Both the position numbers and the translations under genes were made by a program. Positions 28,610 through 37,179 of a stretch of DNA of 64,000 nt are shown piece by piece. The stretch's first letter is position 1; each line of letters begins with the position of its first letter. The notes under the pieces are model-generated. The model was not told where the DNA came from and did no database searches. It was given only the letters and a program-made list of their open reading frames with translations. The DNA is from Rhodococcoides kyotonense (GTDB taxonomy: Bacteria > Actinomycetota > Actinomycetes > Mycobacteriales > Mycobacteriaceae), in NCBI RefSeq assembly GCF_900188125.1, contig NZ_FZOW01000006.1, positions 186,001 to 250,000 on the forward strand, given 5' to 3'.

Positions 28610-28870
28610 TCAGCTCCACCACTGAGTCCACAGCAGTACTCCGGCGATCACGAACACCAGCAACGATGCGACGACGGAGACCACGCGACGCCGGTGGTCG
28701 GCGATGTGCTGAACGATCACCGCGAGGACCGCTGCACCGATGTGCGCGGCCACCGACACCGTGCCAGGCCCGGGAAATCCGCGCTGACTGCCCAGATACT
28801 GCGTACCGACCACGACGACGGCCAACACGACCAGCCCGGCCGTGACTGCTCCACTCAGACCTCGAAGCAA
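28610..28870 (-). CDS. Small membrane protein of unknown function
   Basis: 86 residues, three hydrophobic segments (TAGLVVLAVVVVGTQYLG, HIGAAVLAVIVQHIA, VVSVVASLLVFVIAGVLLW). The TTG start is supported by AGGAGG located inside the end of the PHP gene and by a gap of only 4 nt from that gene's stop, so it is probably the second gene of the PHP operon. No function is assigned. Confidence 0.7.
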   Translation of the reverse strand: MLRGLSGAVTAGLVVLAVVVVGTQYLGSQRGFPGPGTVSVAAHIGAAVLAVIVQHIADHRRRVVSVVASLLVFVIAGVLLWTQWWS

Positions 28871-28874
28871 CCCG

Positions 28875-29729
28875 TCATCCTCCTGTTGTGGTCGTGGCTC
28901 GGGACCGAGCTACGAGCCTGTCGTACTGGTCGACGGCAGTGGTGTGCTCGCCGAGCTTCAGTGTCTTGTTCTCGCCGTGGTAATCCGACGAGCCGGTGGC
29001 GATGAGGTCGAGTTCCTCGGTCAACTCCCGCAGAATCTTCGTGTCCGAGGCGTCGTGGTCCGCATGCTCGACCTCGAGGCCACCGAGCCCATGTCCGACG
29101 AGTTCGCGGATGTGGTCGAGGTCGAGCAGTCGACCACGCAACCGCGCACGAGCATGCGCGACGACGCTGACGCCCCCTGCCGCACCGATCAGTTCGACGG
29201 CGCGTTCCAGCGGCGTGTCGATCTTGGCGACGTAGTACGGGCTGTCGGTCTTCAGCGGGCCGTCGAACGCTGCTTGTACGGACGCCACGGCGCCCAGGTC
29301 GACGAGCGCACGCGCGAGGTGCGGCCTGCCCGCGGACGGTCCGCATGCCGCGAGGATGGCGTCGGGCTCGATCGTCGGGTAGTCGACGGCGAGCCGCTCT
29401 GCCATCACGCGAATGCGGGCGACACGTTCGGCGCGCAGCCTGCGTCGTTCGGCGGCGAATGCCGGGTCGTTCGGGTCGAACAAGTACGCGAGCAGATGGA
29501 CTGCGACGGGGTTGCCGTCCTCACCGCGACCCTCGCACGACATCTCCATCCCACGTACGACGGTCAGTCCCGCCGGTGCTGCGGCGACCGCCTCGTCCCA
29601 GCCGGACGTGGTGTCGTGATCGGTCAGCGCGACGACGTCCAGGCCCGCAGCCGCGGCTGCGTGCACGAGCTCCGTGGGGGTGTCGGTGCCATCGGATGCC
29701 GAAGAATGGGTATGGAGATCGATACGCAC
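28875..29729 (-). CDS. PHP-domain metal-dependent phosphoesterase
   Basis: A 284-residue PHP protein of the TrpH/YciV type. Metal-binding motifs: RIDLHTHS at the N-terminus (H-x-H), LTDHDTTSGW, a central HLLAYLFDP, VVAHARAR (usual PGR/H site), and the late SSDYHG motif. Related enzymes are 5'-3' exoribonucleases or 3',5'-nucleoside bisphosphate phosphatases. The start is GTG (MRIDLHTH), with its promoter in the 100 bp shared with the divergent corA. The small membrane protein gene follows. Confidence 0.9.
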   Translation of the reverse strand: MRIDLHTHSSASDGTDTPTELVHAAAAAGLDVVALTDHDTTSGWDEAVAAAPAGLTVVRGMEMSCEGRGEDGNPVAVHLLAYLFDPNDPAFAAERRRLRAERVARIRVMAERLAVDYPTIEPDAILAACGPSAGRPHLARALVDLGAVASVQAAFDGPLKTDSPYYVAKIDTPLERAVELIGAAGGVSVVAHARARLRGRLLDLDHIRELVGHGLGGLEVEHADHDASDTKILRELTEELDLIATGSSDYHGENKTLKLGEHTTAVDQYDRLVARSRATTTTGG

Positions 29730-29829
29730 GAGAGTCAGTGTCTCAGGCGCCCGAGCCGTACATATGTCAGGCGTACGATTGCGCGTCGCACGAGACCAGC
29801 GCTCGCTCGACGAAGAAGGAGAGCAGCCC

Positions 29830-30927
29830 ATGCCATCGTTACCGCCGCGTCCGTCGCTCCCGTCGCTGCATTCCCTTCGCCCGTCGTCCCGCGGCCAGAC
29901 GACCGGGCCGAAGGTGCCGGTGCCGACTGCCCGCGCGATCGTCGACTGCGCTGTGTACGTCGACGGGCACAGACTTCCGGGCAAGTTCACGCACTCGGCC
30001 GCCATCGAGGAGGTGCGTCGTCGCGGCGAGGGGTTCGTGTGGGTCGGTCTGCATGCTCCCGACGAGGGCCAGATGAACGGCGTCGCCGAGCACTACGGCT
30101 TGCACGAACTCATGGTCGAGGATGCGGTTCACGCACACCAGCGCCCGAAACTGGAACGCTACGACGACGTCGCATTTCTCGTTCTGCGGACGGTCAGCTA
30201 CGTCGAGCACGAGTCGGTGACGACGGCGAACGAGATCGTCGAGAGCGGCGAGATCATGGTGTTCCTCGGCCGCGACTTCGTCGTGACGGTGCGTCACGGC
30301 GAGCACTCGGGACTGTCCGGCGTCCGGCAGGCGCTCGAGCAGAACCCGGAGCGGTTGGCGCTCGGGCCGTCGTCGGTGCTGCACGCCGTCGCGGACCATG
30401 TCGTCGACGAGTATCTGGCGGTGACGTCGTCGATCGAACGCGACGTCGACGCGATGGAGGAAGAGGTCTTCTCCCCCGATCATCACGTGCCGATCGAGAA
30501 CATCTACATGCTCAAGCGTGAGGTCGTCGAGCTACGACGGTCCGTCACTCCGCTGTCGGCGCCGCTCGGCAGGCTCGTGCAAGGGGTGGACACTCCGGTG
30601 CCGAAGGCCGTCCGGCGGTATCTACGCGACGTGCAGGACCATCACACGACGGTCGCGGACCGCGTCGCGGAATTCGACGAGGTACTGAGCTCGCTCGTCG
30701 ATGCGGCGCTGGCTCGCGTGACGATGCAGCAGAACATGGACATGCGCAAGATCTCGGCGTGGGTCGCGATCGCGGCGGTACCGACGATGGTCGCGGGCAT
30801 ATACGGAATGAACTTCGACAACATCCCCGAACTGCACTGGTCGTACGGGTACTACGTCGTGCTCGGGCTGGTCGCAACCGTGTGCGTCGGGTTGTTCGCG
30901 ACGTTCCGACGTAACAACTGGCTCTAG
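29830..30927 (+). CDS. corA: Magnesium/cobalt transport protein CorA
   Basis: A 365-residue CorA-type channel (a pentamer in known members). A long N-terminal cytoplasmic domain precedes two C-terminal TM helices with the signature GMN in AGIYGMNFDNIPEL, then the final helix VVLGLVATVCVGLFATF. It matches the M. tuberculosis Rv1239c position next to lpqY-sugABC. ATG with AAGGAG upstream. The N-terminus is Ser/Pro-rich and of low complexity. Its TAG shares CTAG with the stop of the convergent SUFU-like gene. Confidence 0.95.
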   Translation: MPSLPPRPSLPSLHSLRPSSRGQTTGPKVPVPTARAIVDCAVYVDGHRLPGKFTHSAAIEEVRRRGEGFVWVGLHAPDEGQMNGVAEHYGLHELMVEDAVHAHQRPKLERYDDVAFLVLRTVSYVEHESVTTANEIVESGEIMVFLGRDFVVTVRHGEHSGLSGVRQALEQNPERLALGPSSVLHAVADHVVDEYLAVTSSIERDVDAMEEEVFSPDHHVPIENIYMLKREVVELRRSVTPLSAPLGRLVQGVDTPVPKAVRRYLRDVQDHHTTVADRVAEFDEVLSSLVDAALARVTMQQNMDMRKISAWVAIAAVPTMVAGIYGMNFDNIPELHWSYGYYVVLGLVATVCVGLFATFRRNNWL

Positions 30928-31520
30928 AGCGTCACGGCCGATCTGGCCGGATCCCGGACGTCGACGCCTGCCTCGGCCCACGCGTCGCGCAACGCGTCGG
31001 CTCCGCGCAGACGCACCCACGCGGCTTCGGTTCCTGTCAGCGGCACCACGGACAGGAACCGAACCGGGTCCGACGGTTCGGGCAGCGCAAGATCGGCGAC
31101 GTCGCCCGCCCCGAGGAGCACTGCAGTGAACGGGGCATTCGTCCACAGGGGCTCGCCGAGATCGAGAAGTGCATCCTCGACGAGCACGAGCCCCTCGACG
31201 GCAGGCGACGCGGCCAGAACGGCGAGTGTCTTGTGCACTCCCGACGCGATTCCCGCGCCGCCGAGGAGGGTCAGGATCAGTTCGGCCCGTGGGCCGCGAT
31301 TGGGGTCGGCGACCAGTTCGTTGGGGTCGGCCATGGGATGCCTCGAACAGCCGAGGGTGGCATATCGGACCAGGTCGTCGTCGTTGTCGGCGAATCGAAG
31401 CACGTCGAGGGGTTCGAGGCCGAGAAAGGTGACGGATGCCGACGAGGGATTCTCGTCCCCGATCTCGGCAATCAGATGTGCACGGACCCGAGCAATGACA
31501 CTGTCGCTCACGAAGTACAT
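30924..31520 (-). CDS. SUFU-like (suppressor of fused) domain protein
   Basis: 198 residues resembling the bacterial SUFU family: an N-terminal segment with TFLGLEPLDVLRFADNDDDLVRYATLGCSRHPM, then ELILTLLGGAG, and a C-terminal FLSVVPLTGTEAAWVRLRGADALRDAW, which fits the conserved end of the domain. Bacterial SUFU proteins are often immunity-type or accessory proteins of unknown role. It starts at ATG 31518-31520, diverges from a metallophosphoesterase across 33 bp, and its stop overlaps the corA stop. Confidence 0.7.
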   Translation of the reverse strand: MYFVSDSVIARVRAHLIAEIGDENPSSASVTFLGLEPLDVLRFADNDDDLVRYATLGCSRHPMADPNELVADPNRGPRAELILTLLGGAGIASGVHKTLAVLAASPAVEGLVLVEDALLDLGEPLWTNAPFTAVLLGAGDVADLALPEPSDPVRFLSVVPLTGTEAAWVRLRGADALRDAWAEAGVDVRDPARSAVTL

Positions 31521-31553
31521 CCAACACCACACTCGCCCGGTAGCGTCGTCCGC

Positions 31554-32267
31554 GTGGTCTCTGTCCTCGCCGTCTCCGACGAAACGATCGAGAGTCTGTG
31601 GAATGCCCAGGTTCGCTCGATGGACGTCGACGTCATTCTCGGGGCCGGGGACCTTCCGTTCGACTACCTCGAATATCTGACCGACGCGTTGAATGCCCCG
31701 TGCGTGTTCGTGCCCGGCAATCACGACCCCGATCTGACGGGGTACTCGGCAGGCCGGGCCGGCTGGATGCGGGCGGGCCTTCCGACGACGTGGCCGGGGC
31801 CCGTGGGCGCTGTCAACGCCGATCGCAAGATCGTCTCGGCGGCTGGGCTTCGCATCGCAGGACTCGGTGGGTCCATTCGATACAACGGCGGGCCGAACCA
31901 GTGGACGCAACGTCAGCAGCGCCGCCGCGCCAGGTCCCTGACGCGCACCAAGACATGGGCGGAGAAGGTCCGCGGCGATCAGCGTGGCGTCGACATCCTG
32001 TTGACGCACAGCCCGCCCTTCGGCGTCGGCGACGACACAGATCCCGCGCACGTCGGGTTCGAGTGCCTGAGCGACGTCACCCGGATACTGCGTCCACAGG
32101 TCCTGCTGCACGGCCACATCCATCCGCACGGCCGTACACCCGACGACCTTCGGTTGCACGAGTCCGACGTCGTCAACACCGTCGGCTACACGTTGCTCGA
32201 GATCTTCCCGGGCGGGGAACACCCAGAACACGCACCCACGATCGTGAGGCGACGCCATGGCACGTGA
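31554..32267 (+). CDS. Calcineurin-like metallophosphoesterase
   Basis: 237 residues. Metal motifs: VLAVSDETIESLW (the first motif has SDE where D-x-H is usual, typical of a COG2129-like subfamily), ILGAGDLPFDYLEYL, VFVPGNHD, LLTHSPPFG and LHGHIHPHG. The GTG start lies 33 bp from the divergent SUFU-like gene; the frame upstream reads through that gene and was excluded. The 3' end overlaps the next gene by 11 nt, so the two are co-expressed. Substrate unknown. Confidence 0.88.
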   Translation: MVSVLAVSDETIESLWNAQVRSMDVDVILGAGDLPFDYLEYLTDALNAPCVFVPGNHDPDLTGYSAGRAGWMRAGLPTTWPGPVGAVNADRKIVSAAGLRIAGLGGSIRYNGGPNQWTQRQQRRRARSLTRTKTWAEKVRGDQRGVDILLTHSPPFGVGDDTDPAHVGFECLSDVTRILRPQVLLHGHIHPHGRTPDDLRLHESDVVNTVGYTLLEIFPGGEHPEHAPTIVRRRHGT

Positions 32268-33114
32268 CACCGGTTTCCCTGCCGCCGACGCCGAGAACGA
32301 CTTCACCCGGCAACGACGCCGAGCCGACATCGCGCGTCTCGTCGGTTGGCTACGTCGCCAGCCCGACGACGTCAACACCATCCTGCCGTTCGACGAGGTG
32401 GTCGCCGCGCTGGGCAAGGTCGGCGAGCGATACCTCGGCGTCCAGGTGATCCGCGTCGACACGATCGTCGGCAGCGTCGACCGAACGCGTGACTTCGACA
32501 GATTCTTCCGGCCCACCTCCGCACGCACGCGCGAGCGTTGGCAGCGGCTCGCCGCGGCGCAACGACGCGGCGAATCGATGCCGCCGATCCAGGTGTATCG
32601 CGTCGGATCGATGCACTTCGTGCTCGACGGCCATCACCGCGTGTCGATCGCGTTCGCGATGCACCGAACGACGATCGACGCGGCGATCACGGAGATCGTG
32701 ACAAGGATCTCACCGGAGGGAATCACACGTCGCGGCGACTTGCTCATCAAGGATCACCGCCGCATTTTTCTCTCGCGGGTTCCCCTGACCGGCAAGGCAC
32801 GCGAGGCTGTGACCGTCACCGATCCGTTCGACTACGCCGAGCTGAGCGAGTCCGTCGAAGCGTGGGGTTTTCGGCTGATGCAGGAGCTGGGCGAGTTCGT
32901 CGACCGAGCGACCGTGGCCAGACGGTGGTTCGGCGAGGAGTTCCTTCCCGTCGTACGCATGGTCCGTGCCGCCGACATTCTCGAGGGCCGTACCGACGCC
33001 GAGGCCTATCTCTGGATGAGTCGTGAGCGGTACCGCCTGGTTCGGGAGCACGTCTGGAACGACGAGATCGTCTCGGAACTTCGCGAACGCGCGCAGGCTA
33101 CCCGCGGGCTCTGA
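32257..33114 (+). CDS. ParB/sulfiredoxin-fold domain protein
   Basis: 285 residues. The ParB-like core is around residues 65-150: VQVIRVDTIVGSVDRTRDFDRFF, then PPIQVYRVGSMHFVLDGHHRVSIA, in which DGHHR occupies the position of the GERR/GxHR active-site motif of ParB, Noc and sulfiredoxin folds. The C-terminal 120 residues are helical and unassigned. No HTH of a true chromosomal ParB is seen, so it is not the partition protein. It overlaps the phosphoesterase gene by 11 nt. Confidence 0.8.
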   Translation: MARDTGFPAADAENDFTRQRRRADIARLVGWLRRQPDDVNTILPFDEVVAALGKVGERYLGVQVIRVDTIVGSVDRTRDFDRFFRPTSARTRERWQRLAAAQRRGESMPPIQVYRVGSMHFVLDGHHRVSIAFAMHRTTIDAAITEIVTRISPEGITRRGDLLIKDHRRIFLSRVPLTGKAREAVTVTDPFDYAELSESVEAWGFRLMQELGEFVDRATVARRWFGEEFLPVVRMVRAADILEGRTDAEAYLWMSRERYRLVREHVWNDEIVSELRERAQATRGL

Positions 33115-33159
33115 CGTCGTACCCAGCTTTCGCGACGGCCTCGAACCTGATAGGTACTT

Positions 33160-33186
33160 AGATGCATATATCAAGCATTTGCATCT
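33160..33186. promoter_or_regulatory. Candidate operator upstream of the MFS gene
   Basis: AGATGCA (33160-33166) and TGCATCT (33180-33186) form a spaced palindrome inside an AT-rich patch that stands out from the GC-rich surroundings, 39 bp before the MFS start. Its placement suggests a promoter with a regulator site, but no regulator gene lies adjacent. Confidence 0.5.
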
Positions 33187-33224
33187 TTGTGTCTTTCGGT
33201 TGAAACGTAACGAGGTAATTTCAT

Positions 33225-34754
33225 ATGTCGACCCCGGCTCGCCCCGGATTCCTTCTTCTGCCCGGGCTCTGTTTCGTGGTCATGACCCTTGCGGTCCTGC
33301 AGACGATGGTGATCCCGATCGTCGGCACCATCGGTAGCCAACTCCAGGTGAGCACCACTGCCGCCGGGTGGGTCCTGACCGCCAACCTGCTTGCTGCCGT
33401 CGTCGCGACGCCGGTCATCGGTCGGCTCGCCGACCTGTACGGCAAGCGGCCCGTGCTGATCGCGGTGCTCGGCCTCGTGCTCGTCGGGTCGCTGATCGCG
33501 GCACTGACTCATTCCCTGCCGCTGTTGATCCTCGGACGCGTCCTGCAGGGCGTCTCCTATGCTCTGTTCCCCATCGCGCTGGCCGTACTGCGCGACGAGA
33601 TGCCGCCCCGGAAGCTCGTAGGCGCAATGGCGATTCTGTCCGGGACCTTGGGCGTGGGCGGCGGGTTCGGGCTCGTCCTCACCGGACTCCTCACCGCGGA
33701 CGGTGCCGACTATCACCGCGTCTTCTGGCTGACGGTGGCGTTCGTCGCGGTCGCGATGACCCTCGGATGGTTCGGCATCCCCGCGCGCCGACGCACCGGC
33801 AGCGGTTCCGTCGACTGGTGGGGTGCGGCGTTGCTCGCCGTCGCGCTCGTACTGCTGTTCCTCTCCCTGACACAGGGACGCACGTGGGGCTGGGGATCGG
33901 CTCCGACCATCGCGTGCGCCGTGATCGGCGCGCTCGTTCTGGCCGGCTGGTGGGTCTTCGAGAACCGCGTCGACGCACCGCTCGTCGCGCCCCGGATGTT
34001 GACGCACGGACCGTTGCTCGCGACCAACGTCGCCACCTTGTTCGTCGGTATCGGCATGTTCGTAAACTTCCTGGCGTGCAGCTATTTCGTGCAGACACCG
34101 CGCGCGGTCGCCGGCTACGGATTCAGCGCCGACGTGCTCTCCGCCAGCATCGTGTATCTGTTGCCGGGTGCGGCCGTCGGCGTCGTCGCGGCGACGGTCA
34201 GCGGCGGGCTGATCCGACGGTTCGGCCCGCGACCGGTGCTGATCGCCGGTGGCCTCGTCGGGATCGTCGGTTTCGTGTTGTTCGTGTTCTTCCACGCAGC
34301 CACCTGGCAGGTGATTCTGGCGTCGTCGATCATCAACGTGTTCGTCTCGCTCGCGTTCGCCGCGATCCCGAATCTGTTGATGGCCGAGGTGTCCGCCGCC
34401 GACACCGGCGTCGCCAACAGCGTCAACTCCATCGTGCGCACCGTCGGAACCTCCATCGCGAGTGCCGTGTTGACCACGATGCTGGCGACGTACACGATTG
34501 CGGGCACTTCGGTGCCGCGCGAGGTGGTCTACACCGCGGCGTTCGTCGTCGGTGCGATCGCGTGCGCGATAGTGACGTTGTCCGCGTTGGCAATTCGCGT
34601 TCCGGTCCGGACCATCGCCGAACGCAGTACCGTCGTCGTACCCCGGCGCACCGAGCCCACCAGACTCACAGGAAACTGTGTGGATCAGCGTGTTCCTGCC
34701 CAGGGCAAAAGGAACGAAACCGCAGGTCGGAGCATGCTGGCAGAGGACTGCTGA
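33225..34754 (+). CDS. MFS efflux transporter (DHA2-like)
   Basis: 509 residues, about 14 TM helices. Motif A is GRLADLYGKRPVL, followed by LGRVLQGVSYALFPIALAVLRDEM and ILSGTLGVGGGFGLVLTGLL (motif C-like), typical of drug exporters. A soluble tail of about 40 residues follows the last helix. It begins ATG after an AT-rich promoter region containing a palindrome. It is not homologous in detail to the first pump in this window. Substrate unknown. Confidence 0.9.
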   Translation: MSTPARPGFLLLPGLCFVVMTLAVLQTMVIPIVGTIGSQLQVSTTAAGWVLTANLLAAVVATPVIGRLADLYGKRPVLIAVLGLVLVGSLIAALTHSLPLLILGRVLQGVSYALFPIALAVLRDEMPPRKLVGAMAILSGTLGVGGGFGLVLTGLLTADGADYHRVFWLTVAFVAVAMTLGWFGIPARRRTGSGSVDWWGAALLAVALVLLFLSLTQGRTWGWGSAPTIACAVIGALVLAGWWVFENRVDAPLVAPRMLTHGPLLATNVATLFVGIGMFVNFLACSYFVQTPRAVAGYGFSADVLSASIVYLLPGAAVGVVAATVSGGLIRRFGPRPVLIAGGLVGIVGFVLFVFFHAATWQVILASSIINVFVSLAFAAIPNLLMAEVSAADTGVANSVNSIVRTVGTSIASAVLTTMLATYTIAGTSVPREVVYTAAFVVGAIACAIVTLSALAIRVPVRTIAERSTVVVPRRTEPTRLTGNCVDQRVPAQGKRNETAGRSMLAEDC

Positions 34755-34844
34755 ACCTCTGGGAGTACCTGGTTTTCCCTTTCGCGTCGACCGATGTCTC
34801 TCGTAGTTTCGAGTCGTACATCAGTTACGCGAAAGGGAGAACCC

Positions 34845-35108
34845 ATGAACACTCGAAAGATCTTGACCCGCACCGCCGTTACGGGTGCCCTCGTCGCAGT
34901 TCCGCTCGTGGCCGTCGTCGGAACCGCGTCAGCTGATCCGGTTCACGACAACCGCGGTCAGCAGAACCAGCCGCAGTTCGACCTGCCGCAGTTCCAGTTG
35001 CCCCAGCTCGCCCCGCAGCCCGAGCCCGCACCTTTGCCTGCACCGACGGCGCTGCCGCAGTTCGGGCCGAATTTCTGGCAGGGATTTTCCACCGGCTCGG
35101 CCGGCTAG
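34845..35108 (+). CDS. Small secreted Pro/Gln-rich protein
   Basis: 87 residues. A Sec-type signal peptide (MNTRKILTRTAVTGALVAVP then VVGTASA, cleavage before DPVHD) precedes a mature chain of about 57 residues dominated by Pro, Gln, Leu and Phe, with repeats such as DLPQFQLPQL and a C-terminal FGPNFWQGF. No cysteine. ATG with AAGGGAG upstream. No homologue is recognised. It ends just before a family A hairpin, convergent with sugC. Confidence 0.75.
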   Translation: MNTRKILTRTAVTGALVAVPLVAVVGTASADPVHDNRGQQNQPQFDLPQFQLPQLAPQPEPAPLPAPTALPQFGPNFWQGFSTGSAG

Positions 35109-35111
35109 CCG

Positions 35112-35159
35112 GCTCGTGAGTGAAAATGTATAGCGGGCTATACATTTTCACTCACGAGC
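35112..35159. terminator. Family A palindrome (copy 2, perfect)
   Basis: Arms of 23 nt (35112-35134 and 35137-35159; core GTGAGTGAAAATGTATAGC) are perfectly complementary with a 2-nt centre. The GGCGAAGCCGC mini-hairpin found beside copy 1 follows and abuts the sugC stop. There is no T-tract on either side. It lies between the convergent secreted-protein and sugC genes. Confidence 0.8.
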
Positions 35160-35170
35160 GGCGAAGCCGC

Positions 35171-36340
35171 TTAAATCGTCAGATTCGCGCCCGACGCCTG
35201 GTCGAACACCGATACCTTCGCGGGGTCGAACCACAGTTCCACCTGACGCCCCTCGGCGGCCTGAGACTCCGCGGCCAGACGCGCAACCACCTGTGCGCCA
35301 CCGAGATCGGCGATTCCGGCGTCGGCTGCGAGTTCCTGGAGCTCGGCGGATTCGACTTTGCTGCCCTTCAACGTGAAGTAGGCATACTTGTCGCTGCCCA
35401 TGGATTCGAGGACGTCGACGTCGGCGGTGATCGTCGTACCGTTCATCTTCTGGTACGAGTCGATCAGCGCGGCGTCCTCGAAGTGCTCGGGACGAATGCC
35501 GATGACCACTTCCCTGCCCGGATTCTTCGACTTGATGGATTCCATACGGTCGGACGGCAATTCGAACTCGCCGAGGTCGGTCTTCACGCCGTGCGCCGTC
35601 AGCTGTCCTGGCACGAAGTTCATCGACGGCGATCCGATGAAGCCGCCCACGAACAGGTTTCGCGGCTTGTCGTAGAGCTCCTGCGGCGAACCGATCTGCT
35701 GCACCAACCCACCACGCAGCACCACGACACGGTCGCCGAGCGTCATGGCCTCGGTCTGATCGTGCGTGACGTAGACGGTCGTCGTGCCGAGCCGCTTCTG
35801 CAGCCGCGAGATCTCGGCGCGCGTCTGCACACGCAGTTTCGCGTCCAGGTTGGACAGCGGCTCGTCCATCAGGAACGCCTTCGGCGTACGAACGATGGCT
35901 CGTCCCATGGCAACTCGCTGTCGCTGGCCGCCGGAGAGGTTCGACGGCTTGCGGTCGAGGTGCTGGCTCAGGTCGAGGATCTTCGCAGCCTCTTCGACCT
36001 TCGAGTTGATCTCGTCCTTGGACAGTTTCGCGAGCGTCAACGGAAACGCGATGTTCTGACGCACTGTCATGTGCGGATACAGCGCGTACGACTGGAACAC
36101 CATCGCGATGTCGCGATCCTTCGGTGCACGCTCGTTGACGCGCTCCCCCGCGATGCGCAGCTCACCGGACGAGATGTCCTCCAGACCGGCGATCATGTTG
36201 AGCGTCGTGGACTTTCCGCAACCCGACGGCCCGACGAGGATGATGAACTCGCCGTCGGCGATGGTTATGTCGACGTCGCTGACGGCGGCGGCACCGTCGG
36301 GGTAGAGCTTGGTGACTTTGTCGAGAACGATTTCGGCCAT
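35171..36340 (-). CDS. sugC: Trehalose ABC importer ATP-binding protein (SugC/UgpC-type)
   Basis: 389 residues. Walker A GPSGCGKST, signature LSGGQRQRVAMGRAIV, Walker B FLMDEPLSNLDAKLR and the H-loop VTHDQTEAMTLGDRV; the C-terminal third is the regulatory OB/TOBE domain of MalK-type ATPases. It is the last gene of lpqY-sugA-sugB-sugC, 5 bp after sugB. Homologous position and order to M. tuberculosis Rv1235-Rv1238, the LpqY-SugABC trehalose recycling system. Followed by a family A hairpin. Confidence 0.93.
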   Translation of the reverse strand: MAEIVLDKVTKLYPDGAAAVSDVDITIADGEFIILVGPSGCGKSTTLNMIAGLEDISSGELRIAGERVNERAPKDRDIAMVFQSYALYPHMTVRQNIAFPLTLAKLSKDEINSKVEEAAKILDLSQHLDRKPSNLSGGQRQRVAMGRAIVRTPKAFLMDEPLSNLDAKLRVQTRAEISRLQKRLGTTTVYVTHDQTEAMTLGDRVVVLRGGLVQQIGSPQELYDKPRNLFVGGFIGSPSMNFVPGQLTAHGVKTDLGEFELPSDRMESIKSKNPGREVVIGIRPEHFEDAALIDSYQKMNGTTITADVDVLESMGSDKYAYFTLKGSKVESAELQELAADAGIADLGGAQVVARLAAESQAAEGRQVELWFDPAKVSVFDQASGANLTI

Positions 36341-36345
36341 GACGG

Positions 36346-37179
36346 TTATCCCTTCACTGCGCCGGACGTCAAGCCCGCCACGATACGTCGTTGGAAGAAG
36401 AGTACGAAGATGATGATCGGAATGGTGATGACGACGGCCGCCGCCGCGATGGAACCGGTCGGTTCCTCGAACTGAGAACTACCGGTGAACTGAGAGATCG
36501 CGGCGGGCACCGTGATCGACCGTTCCGTCGCCGTCAACGAGATGGCGAGCAGCAGGTCGTTCCACGCGAAGATGAACACGAGGATCGCGGCGGTGACGAT
36601 GCCTGGCGCGGCGAGCGGTGCGATGACCTTGCGGAACGCCTGTGCGGGCGTTGCGCCGTCCATCTTCGCGGCCTTCTCCAGCTCCCACGGGATCTCGCGG
36701 AAGAACGCGGACAGCGTGTAGATCGCCAGCGGTAGCGCGAAGGTGATGTACGGAATGATCAGACCGGGCCAGGTGTCGAACAGTCCGAGTGCACGTTCGA
36801 TGTCGAACAACGGTGTCACCAGCGAGATCTGAGGGAACATCGCGATGAGCAGCGCGGCGCCGACGAGGAGCTTCTTGCCCGGAAAATCCAGTCGCGCAAC
36901 GGCGTACGCGGCCATCGTGCCGATGACGACGGCGATGACCGTGGTGATCAGGCCGATGCCGATCGAGTTGATCAGCGCCGACGTGAACTGGTTGGTCGAG
37001 AAGATGCCCTTGTAGTTGTCGAACGTGATGGAGCTCGGTATGAACTTGCCATCGGCGATGGTGGCCGTCGATTTGAACGACAGGCTGATGATCCACGCGA
37101 GCGGCACCAGTGCGTAGAGCAGCACCAGCACGTTGATGACGGTCCAGCCAACTTTCTTGCGAGGCGTTACGGTCGTCAT
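36346..37179 (-). CDS. sugB: Trehalose ABC importer permease SugB
   Basis: A 277-residue MalG-type permease with six TM helices. The EAA motif is visible as [28 protein letters not shown]. The first helix is [20 protein letters not shown]. Its ATG overlaps the sugA stop by one base (TAATG). It forms the membrane channel with SugA. Confidence 0.93.
   Translation of the reverse strand: MTTVTPRKKVGWTVINVLVLLYALVPLAWIISLSFKSTATIADGKFIPSSITFDNYKGIFSTNQFTSALINSIGIGLITTVIAVVIGTMAAYAVARLDFPGKKLLVGAALLIAMFPQISLVTPLFDIERALGLFDTWPGLIIPYITFALPLAIYTLSAFFREIPWELEKAAKMDGATPAQAFRKVIAPLAAPGIVTAAILVFIFAWNDLLLAISLTATERSITVPAAISQFTGSSQFEEPTGSIAAAAVVITIPIIIFVLFFQRRIVAGLTSGAVKG

Noticed and set aside
32257..33114. 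Chromosome-partition ParB
   Set aside because: There is no ParA neighbour, no HTH domain and no parS-like site seen. Only the ParB/sulfiredoxin-like fold is supported.
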